In this document: in pieces, positions 22,801 through 33,506 of the stretch | Layout: each line of letters opens with the position of its first letter | How positions within the stretch are numbered: the stretch's first letter is position 1 | Source: Acholoe squamosa | Lineage: Eukaryota > Annelida > Polychaeta > Phyllodocida > Polynoidae | Assembly: GCA_949317995.1 (NCBI GenBank) | Contig: OX439036.1 | Span: 85,256,420-85,320,419 of the forward strand | DNA length: 64,000 bases | Direction: 5' to 3' | The notes under the pieces: generated by a model | The model's input: the letters and a program-made list of their open reading frames with translations, nothing else | Told to the model about the DNA's origin: nothing | Databases searched by the model: none | Program-made: the position numbers and the translations under genes

Positions 22801-24420
22801 ACTTACAACCGCAACCATTATTATGTCTCTCCAGTCTTATCTTAGTTGTAGACAATAACTTTAGGTGTTTCAGAACAAGACACAACTGAAATTATAACTA
22901 CAGTCATAAATACTTATGACCGGTCTGCAACTGGTGGCCGCTGTTTCTAGAGGCTGATCTGTGTGGACCTATTTCAACCACATCAAACAAGAAATATGAC
23001 TTATTCAGTGGGAAAAAAGGGTCTTTTCTGCATGGTAAGGATATATCATATATCAATTTTCGTTGAAATACATATCCTTTTAGACCTTGAAATGGAGTAA
23101 ATTCAAAATTTCCACCTATGGTACATAAGAGGTCACTCTTAAGTCATAACTTTTACAGTCTACAACAGGTCACCGCTATAGCACAGTGACTGTAGCATAA
23201 TGTTATAGTAGGTCATCTATATATCAGTCATCTATAGTGCAGTTGTAGCTAAACTTACAGCTACAGCTAAACTTACAACTACATATCACTCTATATTTTT
23301 AGCCCCCTGTGCTATAGTGCCCAAACAGCAGCCTGATCCCATAATGCCAGGTATGAGTGGTCCAATATACCGTATTGTTGCGTTTTGCCGCCAGGCCTTG
23401 AATAGCCACCTCCCTTCAATGGGGGCCAGGGGTCAGAGGGCACTGAAATCAATAAGCGCCGGGCCTCAAATAGCCGCTGGGTGTTAAACCAATCCAGCTA
23501 CTAGCCCCCAAAGACTCCCGGCTGGTGGATGCCTCACGAGCCAGTATTGTGCTCCCCCTGCTCCAGCCACGCCCCCCTGCCTCTTATCCTCTCCCAAGAA
23601 GCTGACACCAAGACAGTTAGCTAATATATGCTGTTATTTATGCCTGCATTACGTTGTGGAGCCAACGGTAATCCTCTGTGCACTAAGCCCCCCCCCTTTT
23701 AACTTACACTCGATCGCTGGTTATTCTGCAGCTATCCAATTAGCGCCAATGAAATGGGTCATATACGGGTACCCAACACTATCACTATACTGTGTAACTC
23801 CTATATCATGACCCAAAGAGCATCTAGCACGAATGAAAAACTGTGTTAGGTAGCCGTCTAGCAGCTGTAGCCACACCCCACCTCCCACTTGCCAACAGGA
23901 CCTCAAAGTCAGCATCCAACACACTGGCCTCAATTTTTCACACGCCTGACAGGTCAAACTTAACCTCATACTGTGAATGGCTACCTGACAATCACTTTCC
24001 CTGGCCCAGGGAATGATAAGCCCCCTCGCACCCAACCCCCGACCAATCTGCCACTGGCACCTTTTCATGAGAGGCAGAGATGGATTCAAAACCCAATACA
24101 TGTATTTAACATTATGAAAGTTGGTGTTTTACATGCGCTGAATTGCCTATATGGTGCAGAAACTCGCCAACTGTTTTAATTTTTCGGGTCAGATTCCTAT
24201 CTTAAAATCCATAACATTCCATAAAAGCCTCCCACATACCCAGACTGACCATTTGCTTCCATCAATCCAAAGTTGCATGACAAGGAAAGGGTACTAACGC
24301 TCTAGGTCGAATTAAATTTCCAATAATATGAGAATGTGCTCATCCCAGGGACAAACGCAATAAGGAGAATAAATGTACGTGTATATGCCCAATCAGCAAT
24401 GGAGCATTGAGCAATGCTTG
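19861..24420. other. intergenic, no gene; holds scattered family C pieces
   Basis: AT-rich spacer. Family C pieces lie near 20355-20420 (AGTAGGGTGTTTCAGAAG) and 22715-22990 (GTGGGGTGTTTCAGAAG). A stretch near 23360-23480 has runs of GAATAGCCACC / AAATAGCCGC type resembling family D subterminal sequence. No coding signal. Confidence 0.4.
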
Positions 24421-24429
24421 TCCATGTTT

Positions 24430-24505
24430 GGCCCACTATTATAAGACGACATTGGCCCAATATCATAAGCCGACATTGGCCCAATATAAGCCGACACTGG
24501 CCCAA
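24430..24505. repeat. short tandem repeat, about 21-24 bp unit
   Basis: Three to four units built on CATTGGCCCAATATAAGCCGA. Unit lengths vary through small indels. Overlapping frames on both strands (for example repeated LGQCRL) only reflect the repeat. Confidence 0.85.
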
Positions 24506-24954
24506 TGTATCCTTGCTACCTGGGTGGGTCCTAGATTTTATGAACAATACACAGCAACACATCCGCAACACTTATAGGCTGTATTTGCCCCATGACCATT
24601 TGTAGACGTTTAATACTCACCTTCGTTTCTATCATGTTCTAAACGGCCACAGAAATATAAGCCTCCATCTAGTCAGTGTCTATATATCCTCTGGATATTT
24701 TGCAATCTTTGTGCAAAGGTCTGTCTATATTACATAGATTATCAGTACAGGTAAGTGGTTTCAAATTCAATACTGTCTGTAGCCACCAGGCAGTGAAAAA
24801 TAGAGCAAAGACATTTTCTGTGGTATAGCTATAGTTTGATGACATAGAGCTTATTGTCATTTGATATCGAGCAACATCCACCCACATCCGTTCAACCACT
24901 TCTCTTAGCTGTAAACCAGTATTATAGCAGAGGACCAGCGTACCACTTCTATAG

Positions 24955-25080
24955 GACACAAGCGTGACTGGAGCTGGTTCTGGTAACTTGCACTAAGAGC
25001 TGATATATAAGATGGGGCCAAGCTTGTCTCTGGAAATGAGTTTAATTACCGGAGAGGTACCCTCATGCCCCCATGTTATG
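24955..25080 (+). repeat. dispersed repeat family C, partial copy
   Basis: GGAGCTGGTTCTGGTAACTT, then AAGATGGGGCCAAGCTTGTC and GGAGAGGTACCCTCAT align with 13400-13490 and 40808-40905. The stem-forming arms are degraded here. Confidence 0.6.
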
Positions 25081-26406
25081 GCAAGACCGAGTTATTTATT
25101 GCGAGCCTGATGGAATAAGGATTTTTGCGGACCGCCTTTTTTTCTGACCCCACACCAAAATAATAAAAGTTATCATGAGCCCCCCTCGGCACCCACACAA
25201 GAACTGACTGTTCTAGTCCCCCAAAATCGGATTAGATTAGCTTGTGGAATTATATGTCGGTATCAGTATTCAAATCATCCATTTGTAGTTTTGACACCCC
25301 CCCCCCCTCACCAGTGTAAAGGTACACATTCTTTTTATGTCCTATAAAATAGGCATTTATTGTAACTGCACATGGCGATTTTCGTTACAATATGAAGACA
25401 GGATATAAAAGATTGGATACTTCCTGGAATAGATATAAAAACAGTTTCGCAAAAAGTATAATGGCATCATGTTGGTATGTCGGTAATTCCAGTAAATTAC
25501 TATATACCATATCCAATTGTGTTTCTATGGGTTTACAAAGCTTGTGTTTGTGTATGATTTCAAGAATATCTAGTACAATATAATTCTAATCACATATATA
25601 GTCATTTCAATTTACCTGGCTGCCATTTTAAGAACAATTCTATTAACAATATGAACAGGGATGAAATTATTTACATTTGATGATAATGAACAGGCTAACA
25701 CACGTTTCACTTTAAATGGTAATGTATGAGGTACTGATAGATCACTCTTCATCTCTTTTGGACTAATTGGACAGTTTTGTGTGGGGCAAGACTCATTAGG
25801 TCTTTAATCGTAAGTGAGTCGCTTTTTGATCTCCTTTTTGAATTTTTCCTTCACTGATATATATACTGGACCTCACATGGTAATTCGTTCCACAATTTTA
25901 TACCGCTATAAAGTGGCGTATTTCACTATACTGGTTTCAGTTCAAGGTTTATGTCGAGCAATGGTGGTTAGTTTGGAATAGTGAGACAAATCTGGAGGAT
26001 GTGCGGCGGCAGCCATGGCGGCCCTGTTCTCGTAGAAAGTGTCTGGTTTGTACATTGCAAGAACTGGCGGTGGCCGTGATCTGGGCAAGAGTTTGGCACC
26101 GTCTTGGCTGGGAACGGTGATTGGCATGTACATTTCAACAGCCAGAAGGGCACTATTTCCACGCTAGTTAAGGCTGGGCAGTATCGCCCCCTTCAGGAGG
26201 CATTTAGAACTGTTGAAAATTGCAAACTTACGCTGGGCACCTGCGGTCTGTGTACATCCTTATATAGTGGGAGAGTAATCCATAGTAGCGGGAGCGGAAT
26301 TCAGGGGTAGGTTTCCAGCCTATTGCAAATTGATAGGCAGTGCTGCCATCTATGTGTACTGAGGTGAAATAAAGGACTACGAACCTCCATCCTCCTTGGC
26401 TCACAA
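25081..26406. other. intergenic, no gene recognised
   Basis: No domain-bearing frame on either strand. The overlapping short frames at 25942-26419 have no recognisable motif. Confidence 0.4.
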
Positions 26407-26420
26407 CTCCCAGTTGCAAG

Positions 26421-26598
26421 CGGGCTTCCCTAGCCCACTTAAAAGGGTCTAATTCTCATCTTTTCTATCCCCTCAGGATGTGTGTGGTGCACATATGCGT
26501 GGGCACTGACACATTCCTTTGTGAAATTGTGTAATGTTCTCGCAATGAATATGACCTTAGCTGTCGAAATGGCGTTAAACATCTATTACTCACTCACT
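26421..26598 (+). mobile_element. SINE-like retroposon, copy 1, with 14-bp target duplication
   Basis: Flanked by CTCCCAGTTGCAAG on both sides (26407-26420 and 26599-26612), a clean target-site duplication. The body begins CTTCCCTAGCCCACTTAAAA. It continues through GTGGTGCACATATGCG and ends ATGGCGTTAAACATCTATTA followed by CTCACTCACT. The second copy at 56253-56435 is closely similar over its full length and starts at nearly the same place. Short size, a constant 5' end, a simple-repeat tail and long TSDs fit a LINE-mobilised SINE. No clear tRNA A/B boxes were recognised. Confidence 0.85.
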
Positions 26599-26830
26599 CT
26601 CCCAGTTGCAAGGTATTACTTACTGAATTGGTTACTTGAATCAACCTTTAAGTTTCTAAAAAGGGATTTCATGAATTATAAAGTAAAGGGTTATTTATTA
26701 TTACTGACTTTGTTATTCCATCACATGATCACTCCCCGGCACGAGGTCCCCAGGCTAGCCAGCATATTAGAAAAGTGAATCCGCCTAGATCTACATGTGT
26801 ATTTGATTCTATCCTTCGTCACTTCCTAGG

Positions 26831-26916
26831 CCAATAGTCCACTGGGCCCTTTCGGCCGACTTTGGCCATACATTTCCCACACAAAATTCGGCCTAAGACG
26901 ACCGGGGGACTATTGG
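26831..26916. mobile_element. MITE family F, 86 bp, copy 1
   Basis: CCAATAGTCC at the left and GGACTATTGG at the right are perfect 10-bp inverted repeats. The interior has CGGCCGACTTTGGCC. A related 94-bp copy is at 34918-35011. It is small enough to be almost wholly a hairpin. Confidence 0.7.
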
Positions 26917-27534
26917 CAATAAATAGTAGCGGTCACACCACTACTCAATAGGTGCCGCCTGTGTAGCTTTCTGGTGTTAAAAGCTCCAGAAAAGAACTAT
27001 GAAATGGTATAGACTTGGGGGGGGGGGGCTTTTGGTTACTATTAATGAAAGAATTAGATATCATCATGCATGGAATTATAAAAGACCCTGGCCATGATGC
27101 ACCCTGCAAAAGAACCTGCTAGTTTTAATTATTTCATCAGAATACATACACTTTCAGTTTATTTTCCCATTTTAATCATTGAAATATATACGGTGCACAA
27201 AGCTTTTATTACTAATAGATGGACTAATGTGTAGTTTATGAGCAAGCAGATCCTTTCTTAAAAATTATTCTCACGCCCAGCACATTGAGCATCTATGAGC
27301 AGCTCCTCCATTGTTTTTTCTGCTTCCCTTAATTGCCACACAGGCCTATAAGATGTAATATCATACTCCGACTTGAGAAAATAGTATATCTAGTAAGTAA
27401 AATATTGTACCTAACAGATATGACACAGAAACAATTTTGAGAACTTTAAAAAAATCCCCCAGTTACCTCTGATTGTCCAACAGCCAAGGATGTGATAATA
27501 ACCCTGCATGCAGCTATTGCCATCTACACAATAC

Positions 27535-27806
27535 TTAGGGAGTGATAATTTTTTAACAACAGGGGGCTGCTGGGTTTGAGGGGGGGGGGTTAGAATCAAC
27601 CCCTTGACTGGGGGGGTCAGAATTTTTTTCAAAATAATTTCACTGGTGGAAAACCCCATGCGCTACTATTGGTTAAAAGGGCACGTTCGCGCGCGATTTT
27701 CGCCCCTTACGGGGGGGGGGTAAAGAAATGTTATCCCTCTTTTTAACGAATCCGCGCACAAACCCACCAGTCTCCCGCCTGTTGTTAAAAAATGATGACT
27801 CCCTTA
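27535..27806. mobile_element. Harbinger-type MITE with G-runs (family G), copy 1
   Basis: TTA|GGGAGTGATAATTTTTT at the left and AAAAAATGATGACTCCC|TTA at the right give TIRs of more than 20 bp with a 3-bp TTA target duplication. TWA target sites are typical of PIF/Harbinger elements. The interior carries several runs of 7-10 G. Related copies lie at 35653-35986 and 52614-52943. No transposase. Confidence 0.85.
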
Positions 27807-27892
27807 CAGGGCCAGTTTCAGATTTAATAAAAAAAAAAATGGTATAAAATAAGACTTCTGACCTGTTTCCAACATAATCAGAAATAAGGGCA

Positions 27893-28064
27893 AATGGTCC
27901 AAATAGATCACCCGGGTGATCTATTGGCCTATTGACTTTGAGACACTGCACTCCACCCACAGCAGGGGTGACAGCAGTTCATCAAGCAGCAGCACCACAT
28001 GGCAGGCAGGACAAGAACTTTGATTTTTTTTCTCATTTTCTTCATCATGGGAGTCATTTGTGAC
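27893..28064 (+). repeat. A1 split direct repeat
   Basis: Starts AATGGTCCAAATAGATCACC and includes a 24-bp perfect palindrome (half-site AATAGATCACCC). It continues through TATTGACTTTGAGA and ACAGCAGGGGTGACAGCAGT to ATGGCAGGCAGG, and ends TTTGTGAC. It matches A2 at 32634-32857 but lacks about 44 bp present there (about 32690-32735). The first gag ATG (27999) lies inside the repeat. Confidence 0.9.
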
Positions 28065-30144
28065 TCTTGCAAGGAGCAATACCATGGGAACTCCAGACTG
28101 TGTCCTACGTGTAAGCACCCTAACCCCAAATGGGACCCACAGCAGCAGTTAGGGGCCCTAAAGGAGCAAGCAGGCCATGGAGGACCACCGGCTACAGTGG
28201 AGTCACCCAGTCATGGCCACCCGGTGGCCTCGCAGGATGCTGGGCAACCCGGGCAGGACGCCGGGGCCACCGAGGATGCCTTTGATGCGAAGGTACAGGA
28301 TTTGCAAGCACAAATTGAGGCAGAGAAGGCCAGAGAGAAGCAGATACAACAATTGGGCAGGCAGAAGGAGTTAGGGTTGGAGTTAGAATCTATTCGCGCT
28401 CAAAACACATATTTTGAAGGATATCGCCCAAGGTGAGAAAGCGTAGAGTGGCCTTATGGTAGCCTTTGATTATTTGAATCCCAGTGCAATACCACACAAA
28501 TATCCACTGGTAACTGGGGAACAATTGCAAATACTTTCGGTAAAGGACCGGGAAGGGGACCCGAATGCACCGGGACATCATAACATTCAAGATGGCGGAC
28601 CGGGCCTTCCGGTTGGCAATGATACAGCTACTGTATGGACAAATTCAGGAGATATTGGCCATCTACAGGCCCCTGCAGGCCCCCAGCAGCTCATAACAGG
28701 TATGAACAATGTTAATTTGCAAAATGTGGGCAATGATTTCCTTTCTTGGACCCGCGCGGTACCGAGCAGTGGCCACGGGGTACCCGCTGTAAACCAGCCG
28801 GCGCGCACGAACAATGTGAGTGCTGGTGGTGGTTTTGTGGGTCCAACAGCCATGTCCAGTGGCAATGACATTAATGTAGGTGAACCCCAGGTACACGGAC
28901 ACCTCAATCCACCTACTCCCAGGCTACCTTGAATGAATATCAGCAGTTTGTGGCCTGGAGACAGCAACAGCTGCAACAGCAGTAGGGACCTGCCAGCACC
29001 AATACCCAGATTGGTAATCAACATATACCAGTCAACACCACTAACGAGGGTGGTCTACAGCAGCAGCTTTTGGATCTACTCGCTCAACATGTACCAGTCA
29101 ACACCACTGCCCAGGGTGGTTATCAACACGTACCAGTCAACACCACTGCCCAGGGTGGTCTACAGCAGCAGCTACTGGATCTACTTAAACAGCAGATGCC
29201 TGTCAATACCAATGTTCAGGTTGGTTCGCAGCAGCAACAATCTCTCCACACCCTGCAGACAGGACTAGCTTGTGCTGGTCTAGGTCTGGGTAACATTGGC
29301 ATTCCGAACGGGGATGTGGAGAGTCTGTTCAACACTACGACAGGTAAACTTCAGGGGGAGGATGACCTGTTAACCACCTTACATGCAGCTAGTGTAGCAA
29401 CTAAGAGGAAAAGGTCTAAAATATGGTTACGTCCTGTTTACCACATTCCTACGGATAAATCCTATGACGAGATGAGTTACAGGGAATTAATATATGGTAT
29501 GCTTAATGTGTTTCAGAGTTTATTGCTTGCCAACAACCCACAGTTAACTGCCATGTCCTACCTGCAGCATATGAAATTTATCGCCCTCAGAGAAATTAAG
29601 CCCAAATATTCCATGAAAGCCATGTGTCAGTATGAGTATGATGTGACTGATAAAGTTCTGAAGAAAGAAATCCCGGGTTTTGTAGCAGCAGAACATCGGT
29701 CTATGGCAGAGAATCTTGGTCTTGAAAAAAACATTAGCTTATATAAAAATGCAACAAGAATTAGACAAAGCCATGAAGTTGCCGCAGCAGTTGAAATTCA
29801 CCAATCAGTCTCCCCAAGGTCAAGGTCAGGGTCGCTCACAGTCAAAATTCATGATCCCCTGTCCGGAGCATTTGTGCAAAAATATTAATTTTACTGTCTG
29901 TGATTTTTTCAACTGTACCAAGCAGCACTCATGCACAGTTTGTGGGGGACGCTCGCACCCGGCGAAAAATTGCTACCAAAACCCCCAAAACCAGTCCGCC
30001 AACCAGTATCAGGGCACAGTAGGGAACCAGACACATTATTTTAGACAGCAGCAAAATTACCAGCAGCTTGGTTACCAGGGCCTCCCCAGGTTCCCAGAGA
30101 CAAGCCTGAGTGGGGCTAGCGGATGTGAATTTTTGCCCCTTTGA
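27999..30144 (+). pseudogene. gag-like ORF of the YR retrotransposon (several frames)
   Basis: A structural, nucleic-acid-binding protein, now read in four pieces: 27999-28436, 28456-28932, 29070-29888 and 29716-30144. Piece 1 has a Cys4 motif, CDSCKEQYHGNSRLCPTC, and a charged coiled-coil stretch rich in Glu/Gln/Lys. Pieces 2-3 are Gln/Gly/Asn-rich, with a tandem HVPVNTTAQGG segment (about 29090-29160). The best-conserved part is about residues 110-215 of piece 3 (from KIWLRPVYHIPTD). Piece 4 has a zinc-knuckle-like cluster, CTKQHSCTVCGGRSHPAKNC, as in gag proteins of DIRS-order elements. Frame breaks at about 28440, 28930 and 29720 show it is not functional. Confidence 0.75.
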
Positions 30145-30149
30145 TTCCA

Positions 30150-31640
30150 TCCATGTGCATAATTGTGAGGAATTGCTGTGTTCTGACAGTTTGAATGTCT
30201 TATTAGCTTTGTATGATAATTATGTGCCTTTGTGGGACTGTAACTATGTTCATGTGGTTGCAGGTGTCCGTTCCCAACTCAAGCAGGCAGGTTGGAGAGA
30301 CATGTTATTATTTGATACGGACCCTGATATTGATAGTCCCTTCATCCTGGATGGGGTCATGAACGGTTTCAAAATAGTGGATCCCCATGCAGAAGTGGAC
30401 AGTTATGAAACCCCCAACTATTAATTCGCCACTGTCCAGGCTCACTCGTTTATTGACAACTTATTGCATGACGAGTATACAAGGGGTAAATTAGACATTG
30501 TGTTGGACAAACCCTTGTGTGTTCACGCCTGTGGGGCGGTCCCTAAGGCGTCAGGGGGCTTTCGCCCTATTACTGATGCAAGTCGCCCTATAGACAGATC
30601 GATTAATTCTTACATGAAACAAACTTTTCAACATTTTCAATTCACCAAAATTGATGATGTGTGCGATTTATGTGCAAGAGCGGCTTTATTTGTTTCAACT
30701 ACCTTGATGATTTTTTTATTAATGGGGCATTCATCTGAACAATGTCAAGTGGCACAGTTGACCCTACATTCTTTGCTACTGAAGCTCGGCTTCCATGTGG
30801 CATACAAAAAGGTGGCAAGCCCTTCTAGAGTTCACGGTACCTAGGAATCGAGATTGATACAATCAATTTGAAGCTTAGATTACCAGAGGAGAAATTAGCC
30901 AAGTTGAAGCAGGAGGTTGCGTTTTTCAATGGTCGCCGCAAGGCAACACATAAGCAACTGCAAAGACTTTGTGGCATTCTGTCGCATTGCTCCTCTTTGG
31001 TAAAAGGCTGTCGTACATTCTCGCATCGAGTTATCAAGATGCTGAAAGGTTTTCAGAGTAAGTGGTATATATCCTTGACTAAAGGTTTTCACAAGGATTT
31101 GGACTGGTGGACATCATTCTCTAGATGGTTCAATGGGGAAGCCCTTATCATTACGTCAGACACTGAGCAGGAGTTAACTCTATCCATGGATGCTTCAGGC
31201 AAGGGTTATGGAGTGGAGTGTATGGGAGACTGGTTGGCCGGAGCATGGCACGGTTCTTTAGAAAATGTGGTAGACCTCCACGGTCATATGCGACCAGAAC
31301 CGGATATGGCCATTCCAGACAACATAAATGTACAGGAGTTCTACCCTCTAATTGAGTCTCTCTGGAGGTGGGACCCTATATTCAGAGATAACAAGGTCAT
31401 TGTGAACTCAGACAATACCAAAGTAGTGGCAGCAATAAACTCAGGGCACAGTGAAAATAAGATTGCTATGGCAATCTTGAGGTGAGTCTTCTGGCTATCA
31501 GTGTTGTACAATTGCCATGTAGTGGCACGCCACATTCCTGGCTGCCTCAATGTGGTGGCGGATAAGTTATCAAAATTGCTGGATGGTAGCGCAGATTTTC
31601 CTCTATTTTTATGTTGTAGTGGTTTCCCAGCGGTGTATGA
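30150..31640 (+). pseudogene. reverse transcriptase-RNase H of the YR retrotransposon, internally deleted
   Basis: The RT entry (DIDSPFILDGVMNGFKIVDP, about 30330) is followed by ACGAVPKASGGFRPITDASR and NSYMKQTFQHFQFTKIDDVC (30464-30675). The sequence then jumps to the catalytic box FNYLDDFFING (about 30693, another frame). The palm segment with the first catalytic Asp is missing, which I estimate at about 90 codons. After YLGIEIDTINLKLRLP (30840-) comes RNase H (frame 30868-31485): LTLSMDASGKGYG (Asp), INVQEFYPLIESL (Glu) and VNSDNTKVVAAINSG (Asp). TGA at 31483-31485 interrupts the frame, but homology continues through HVVARHIPGCLNVVADKLS. Assignment to the DIRS order is firm; the protein is inactive. 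Confidence 0.88.
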
Positions 31641-32575
31641 AGTTGGATAGGCTAGCAGCAGAGGCCAGAGCCTTAGTTTGGTCTCCATCAACCTGGCGCA
31701 CCAAGTCATCTCAGTGGAAACGCTATATTGTGTTCTGCACTTGGCCTGGAGTGAAAGTTCTCCCTATGGATGTGCTAACTATGACTCATTATATTTTGTA
31801 CCTTTCTGGCTGTCTGAGCTACAGCACTATAGATAATTATGTTAGCGGTGTAATTAGCTTAAACCGCTATTTTGGATATGAGATAGGCTGGATTCGCTAA
31901 GAATTTGCTTTCAGTGCGGGGCTTCACGGTTTGCGCAGGATATTAACTTTTGCTAACTTGTGTGACATGTTCAGATTGGTGGATTTATCAAACAGTAACA
32001 ATTGTGTTATGTGGGCTTGCATAGTTCTGAGTTTTTGCTCCTTGCTGAGAAAAAGTAATTTGGTACCTAATTCAATTTCTGACTTGTCAGGCCACTTCCT
32101 GAAAAGTAAGTCAGTCACCTTTCACCCATGGGGCATGTTGCTTGAGATAAGTAGTTCAAAGACAATCCAATATGGGCAGAGAGTGCATCTGGTTCCCCTA
32201 ACCTACACCCCGGGATCACCTTTCTGTGCGACCTCATTGATTCGCAAGCATATGATTGACGTTCCCGCTTCACTAGACTCACCATTATTTGTTATTCATA
32301 AAGGAGGGGGAGAAGTTCCCCTCAGTTACTCAGTCCTGCTCAAGTTCCTAAAGGGACTAATTAAGGGCATTGGGGTGAACCCTGATAGGGCCGGAGTGCA
32401 TAGTTTACGAAGGGCGGGTGCAGTTTTCTTCCATGAGTCAGGCATTCCATTGGAGGATATTCGGCAGGCAGGGGATTGGGCAGGATTGACAGCGCTCATA
32501 TATCTAGCAAAGCCTATGGTTACGGGAATCAAACTTGACAATGTTATATCGTCCCCATTATTGAAAGTCATGTGA
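31640..32575 (+). pseudogene. tyrosine recombinase (integrase) of the YR retrotransposon
   Basis: Site-specific recombinase that would integrate a circular cDNA. The N-terminal core-binding domain starts about LDRLAAEARALVWSPSTWRT and reaches RYFGYEIGWIR, where TAA (31898-31900) is the only in-frame stop. The same frame continues at once into the catalytic domain: Arg in CSLLRKSNLVP (32047-32049), HSLRR (His at 32399, Arg at 32408), GDWAG and the nucleophile Tyr in ALIYLAKP (32501-32503). The Arg, His-x-x-Arg, Trp and Tyr set is therefore present. The stop TGA (32573-32575) falls within the first bases of B1. One nonsense mutation away from an open frame, this is the best-preserved protein of the element. 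Confidence 0.88.
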
Positions 32576-32604
32576 CAGTCGGCTAAACGGCAGTGGCGAC
32601 TTTG
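32572..32604 (+). repeat. B1 split direct repeat
   Basis: GTGACAGTCGGCTAAACGGC and following bases match B2 (32853-32885, GTGACAGTCGGCTAATCGGC) with two mismatches over 33 bp. It overlaps the YR stop codon. Confidence 0.85.
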
Positions 32605-32633
32605 TTTATCCTTTCCCAGAGTTACAACAAGTC

Positions 32634-32885
32634 AATGGTCCAAATAGATCACCCGGGTGATCTATTGGCCTATTGACTTTGAGATACTGCACCACCTCCA
32701 CCTGGTGTAGTTTAGAACAGTTACCCCCTCACACTCTCCCCCCACAGCAGGGGTGACAGCAGTTCAGCAAGCAGCAGCAGCACATGGCAGGCAGGCCAAG
32801 AACTTTGATTTTTTTTTTCTCTATTTCTCTCTTAATAAAGTGCCGGTCACTTGTGACAGTCGGCTAATCGGCAGTGGCAACTTTG
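32634..32885 (+). repeat. A2-B2 terminal repeats
   Basis: A2 (32634-32857) repeats A1, including the 24-bp palindrome at about 32641-32664. It carries a polyadenylation signal AATAAA at 32834-32839, suitable for ending the element transcript. B2 (32853-32885) follows directly and marks the element's right end. Confidence 0.88.
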
Positions 32886-33046
32886 ACGAGTTTTGACGAG
32901 TCAATACCTTTTTCATGAAAGATCTACTAAAAATCAGATATTATTCACATGAAAATCTAACCTACCAGTACACAATTTATCTGAATTTCTCATTTTCTTC
33001 TCATGCGAATGGTATGGGATGGTCCTAATGGTGTTCTGCTGCTGAG

Positions 33047-33506
33047 GGTCTCAGTGAAGGAAAACCCGCAGAAAACCGGAAGTCATATACGATTGTGGTC
33101 AGAAGTGAATACTGCAGGCACACTGAATGGTCAATAACCATGTTGAAAATAGTGCCAATAAATATAAAACCACTACACATGTTGTTGAACATTTGCTGCT
33201 TTGGATAAAATACCAGGAGGGCATTTCTCAAAGTGCTTACCCATTTTTTCAAAGGTTAGATTGGAAATAGTGAATCTACATTTTATTCAGTGCAGATTTA
33301 GGCAGAATCAGGGTGTTTTTACGTGATAGTCCAGTGCTCAAAATTTTCGTGGTCAATTCATATTTTAAGTCAGCCTATATTATGAAGGAAAGATGTATCT
33401 ATTAATTCTGGGGTGATTTTTAGAAAATGAACATGTTCCAATGGGTGCTATCGCGTTTCGCGCTACATTAAATTATAGTGCGGAACCAATTCCTTCTGTG
33501 AGACCT
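33047..33506. repeat. 460-bp long direct repeat, left copy
   Basis: Begins GGTCTCAGTGAAGG and ends CTGTGAGACCT, so the unit itself has 7-bp inverted ends (GGTCTCA/TGAGACC). It is nearly identical to 34423-34882, with equal length and only a few mismatches seen (for example AAAACCC against AAATCCC, ACGTGAT against ACGCGAT). A 75-codon minus-strand frame is conserved in both simply because the DNA is. Confidence 0.9.

Larger units (their letters stand above)
27893..32885 (+). mobile_element. tyrosine-recombinase retrotransposon, Ngaro/PAT type, with split direct repeats
   Basis: Order: A1 repeat (27893-28064), gag, RT-RNase H, YR, B1 (32572-32604), A2 (32634-32857), B2 (32853-32885). This A1...B1-A2-B2 split-direct-repeat layout is the hallmark of Ngaro- and PAT-like elements, as opposed to the inverted ends of DIRS1. 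Such elements integrate with a tyrosine recombinase instead of a DDE integrase. A1 and A2 are highly similar apart from an indel of about 44 bp. The YR has one internal stop, RT has an internal deletion and RNase H has one nonsense codon. It is therefore a recent but defective copy. No integrase, protease or SGNH hydrolase was seen, which favours PAT-like over classic Ngaro. Confidence 0.9.

Noticed and set aside
24302..24571. Frame with repeated LGQCRL
   Set aside because: It reads the short CATTGGCCCAAT tandem repeat.
33025..33252. Duplicated 75-81 codon minus-strand frame (also at 34383-34628)
   Set aside because: The frame is conserved only because the 460-bp DNA repeat is nearly identical; synonymous preference cannot be shown and no domain is seen.
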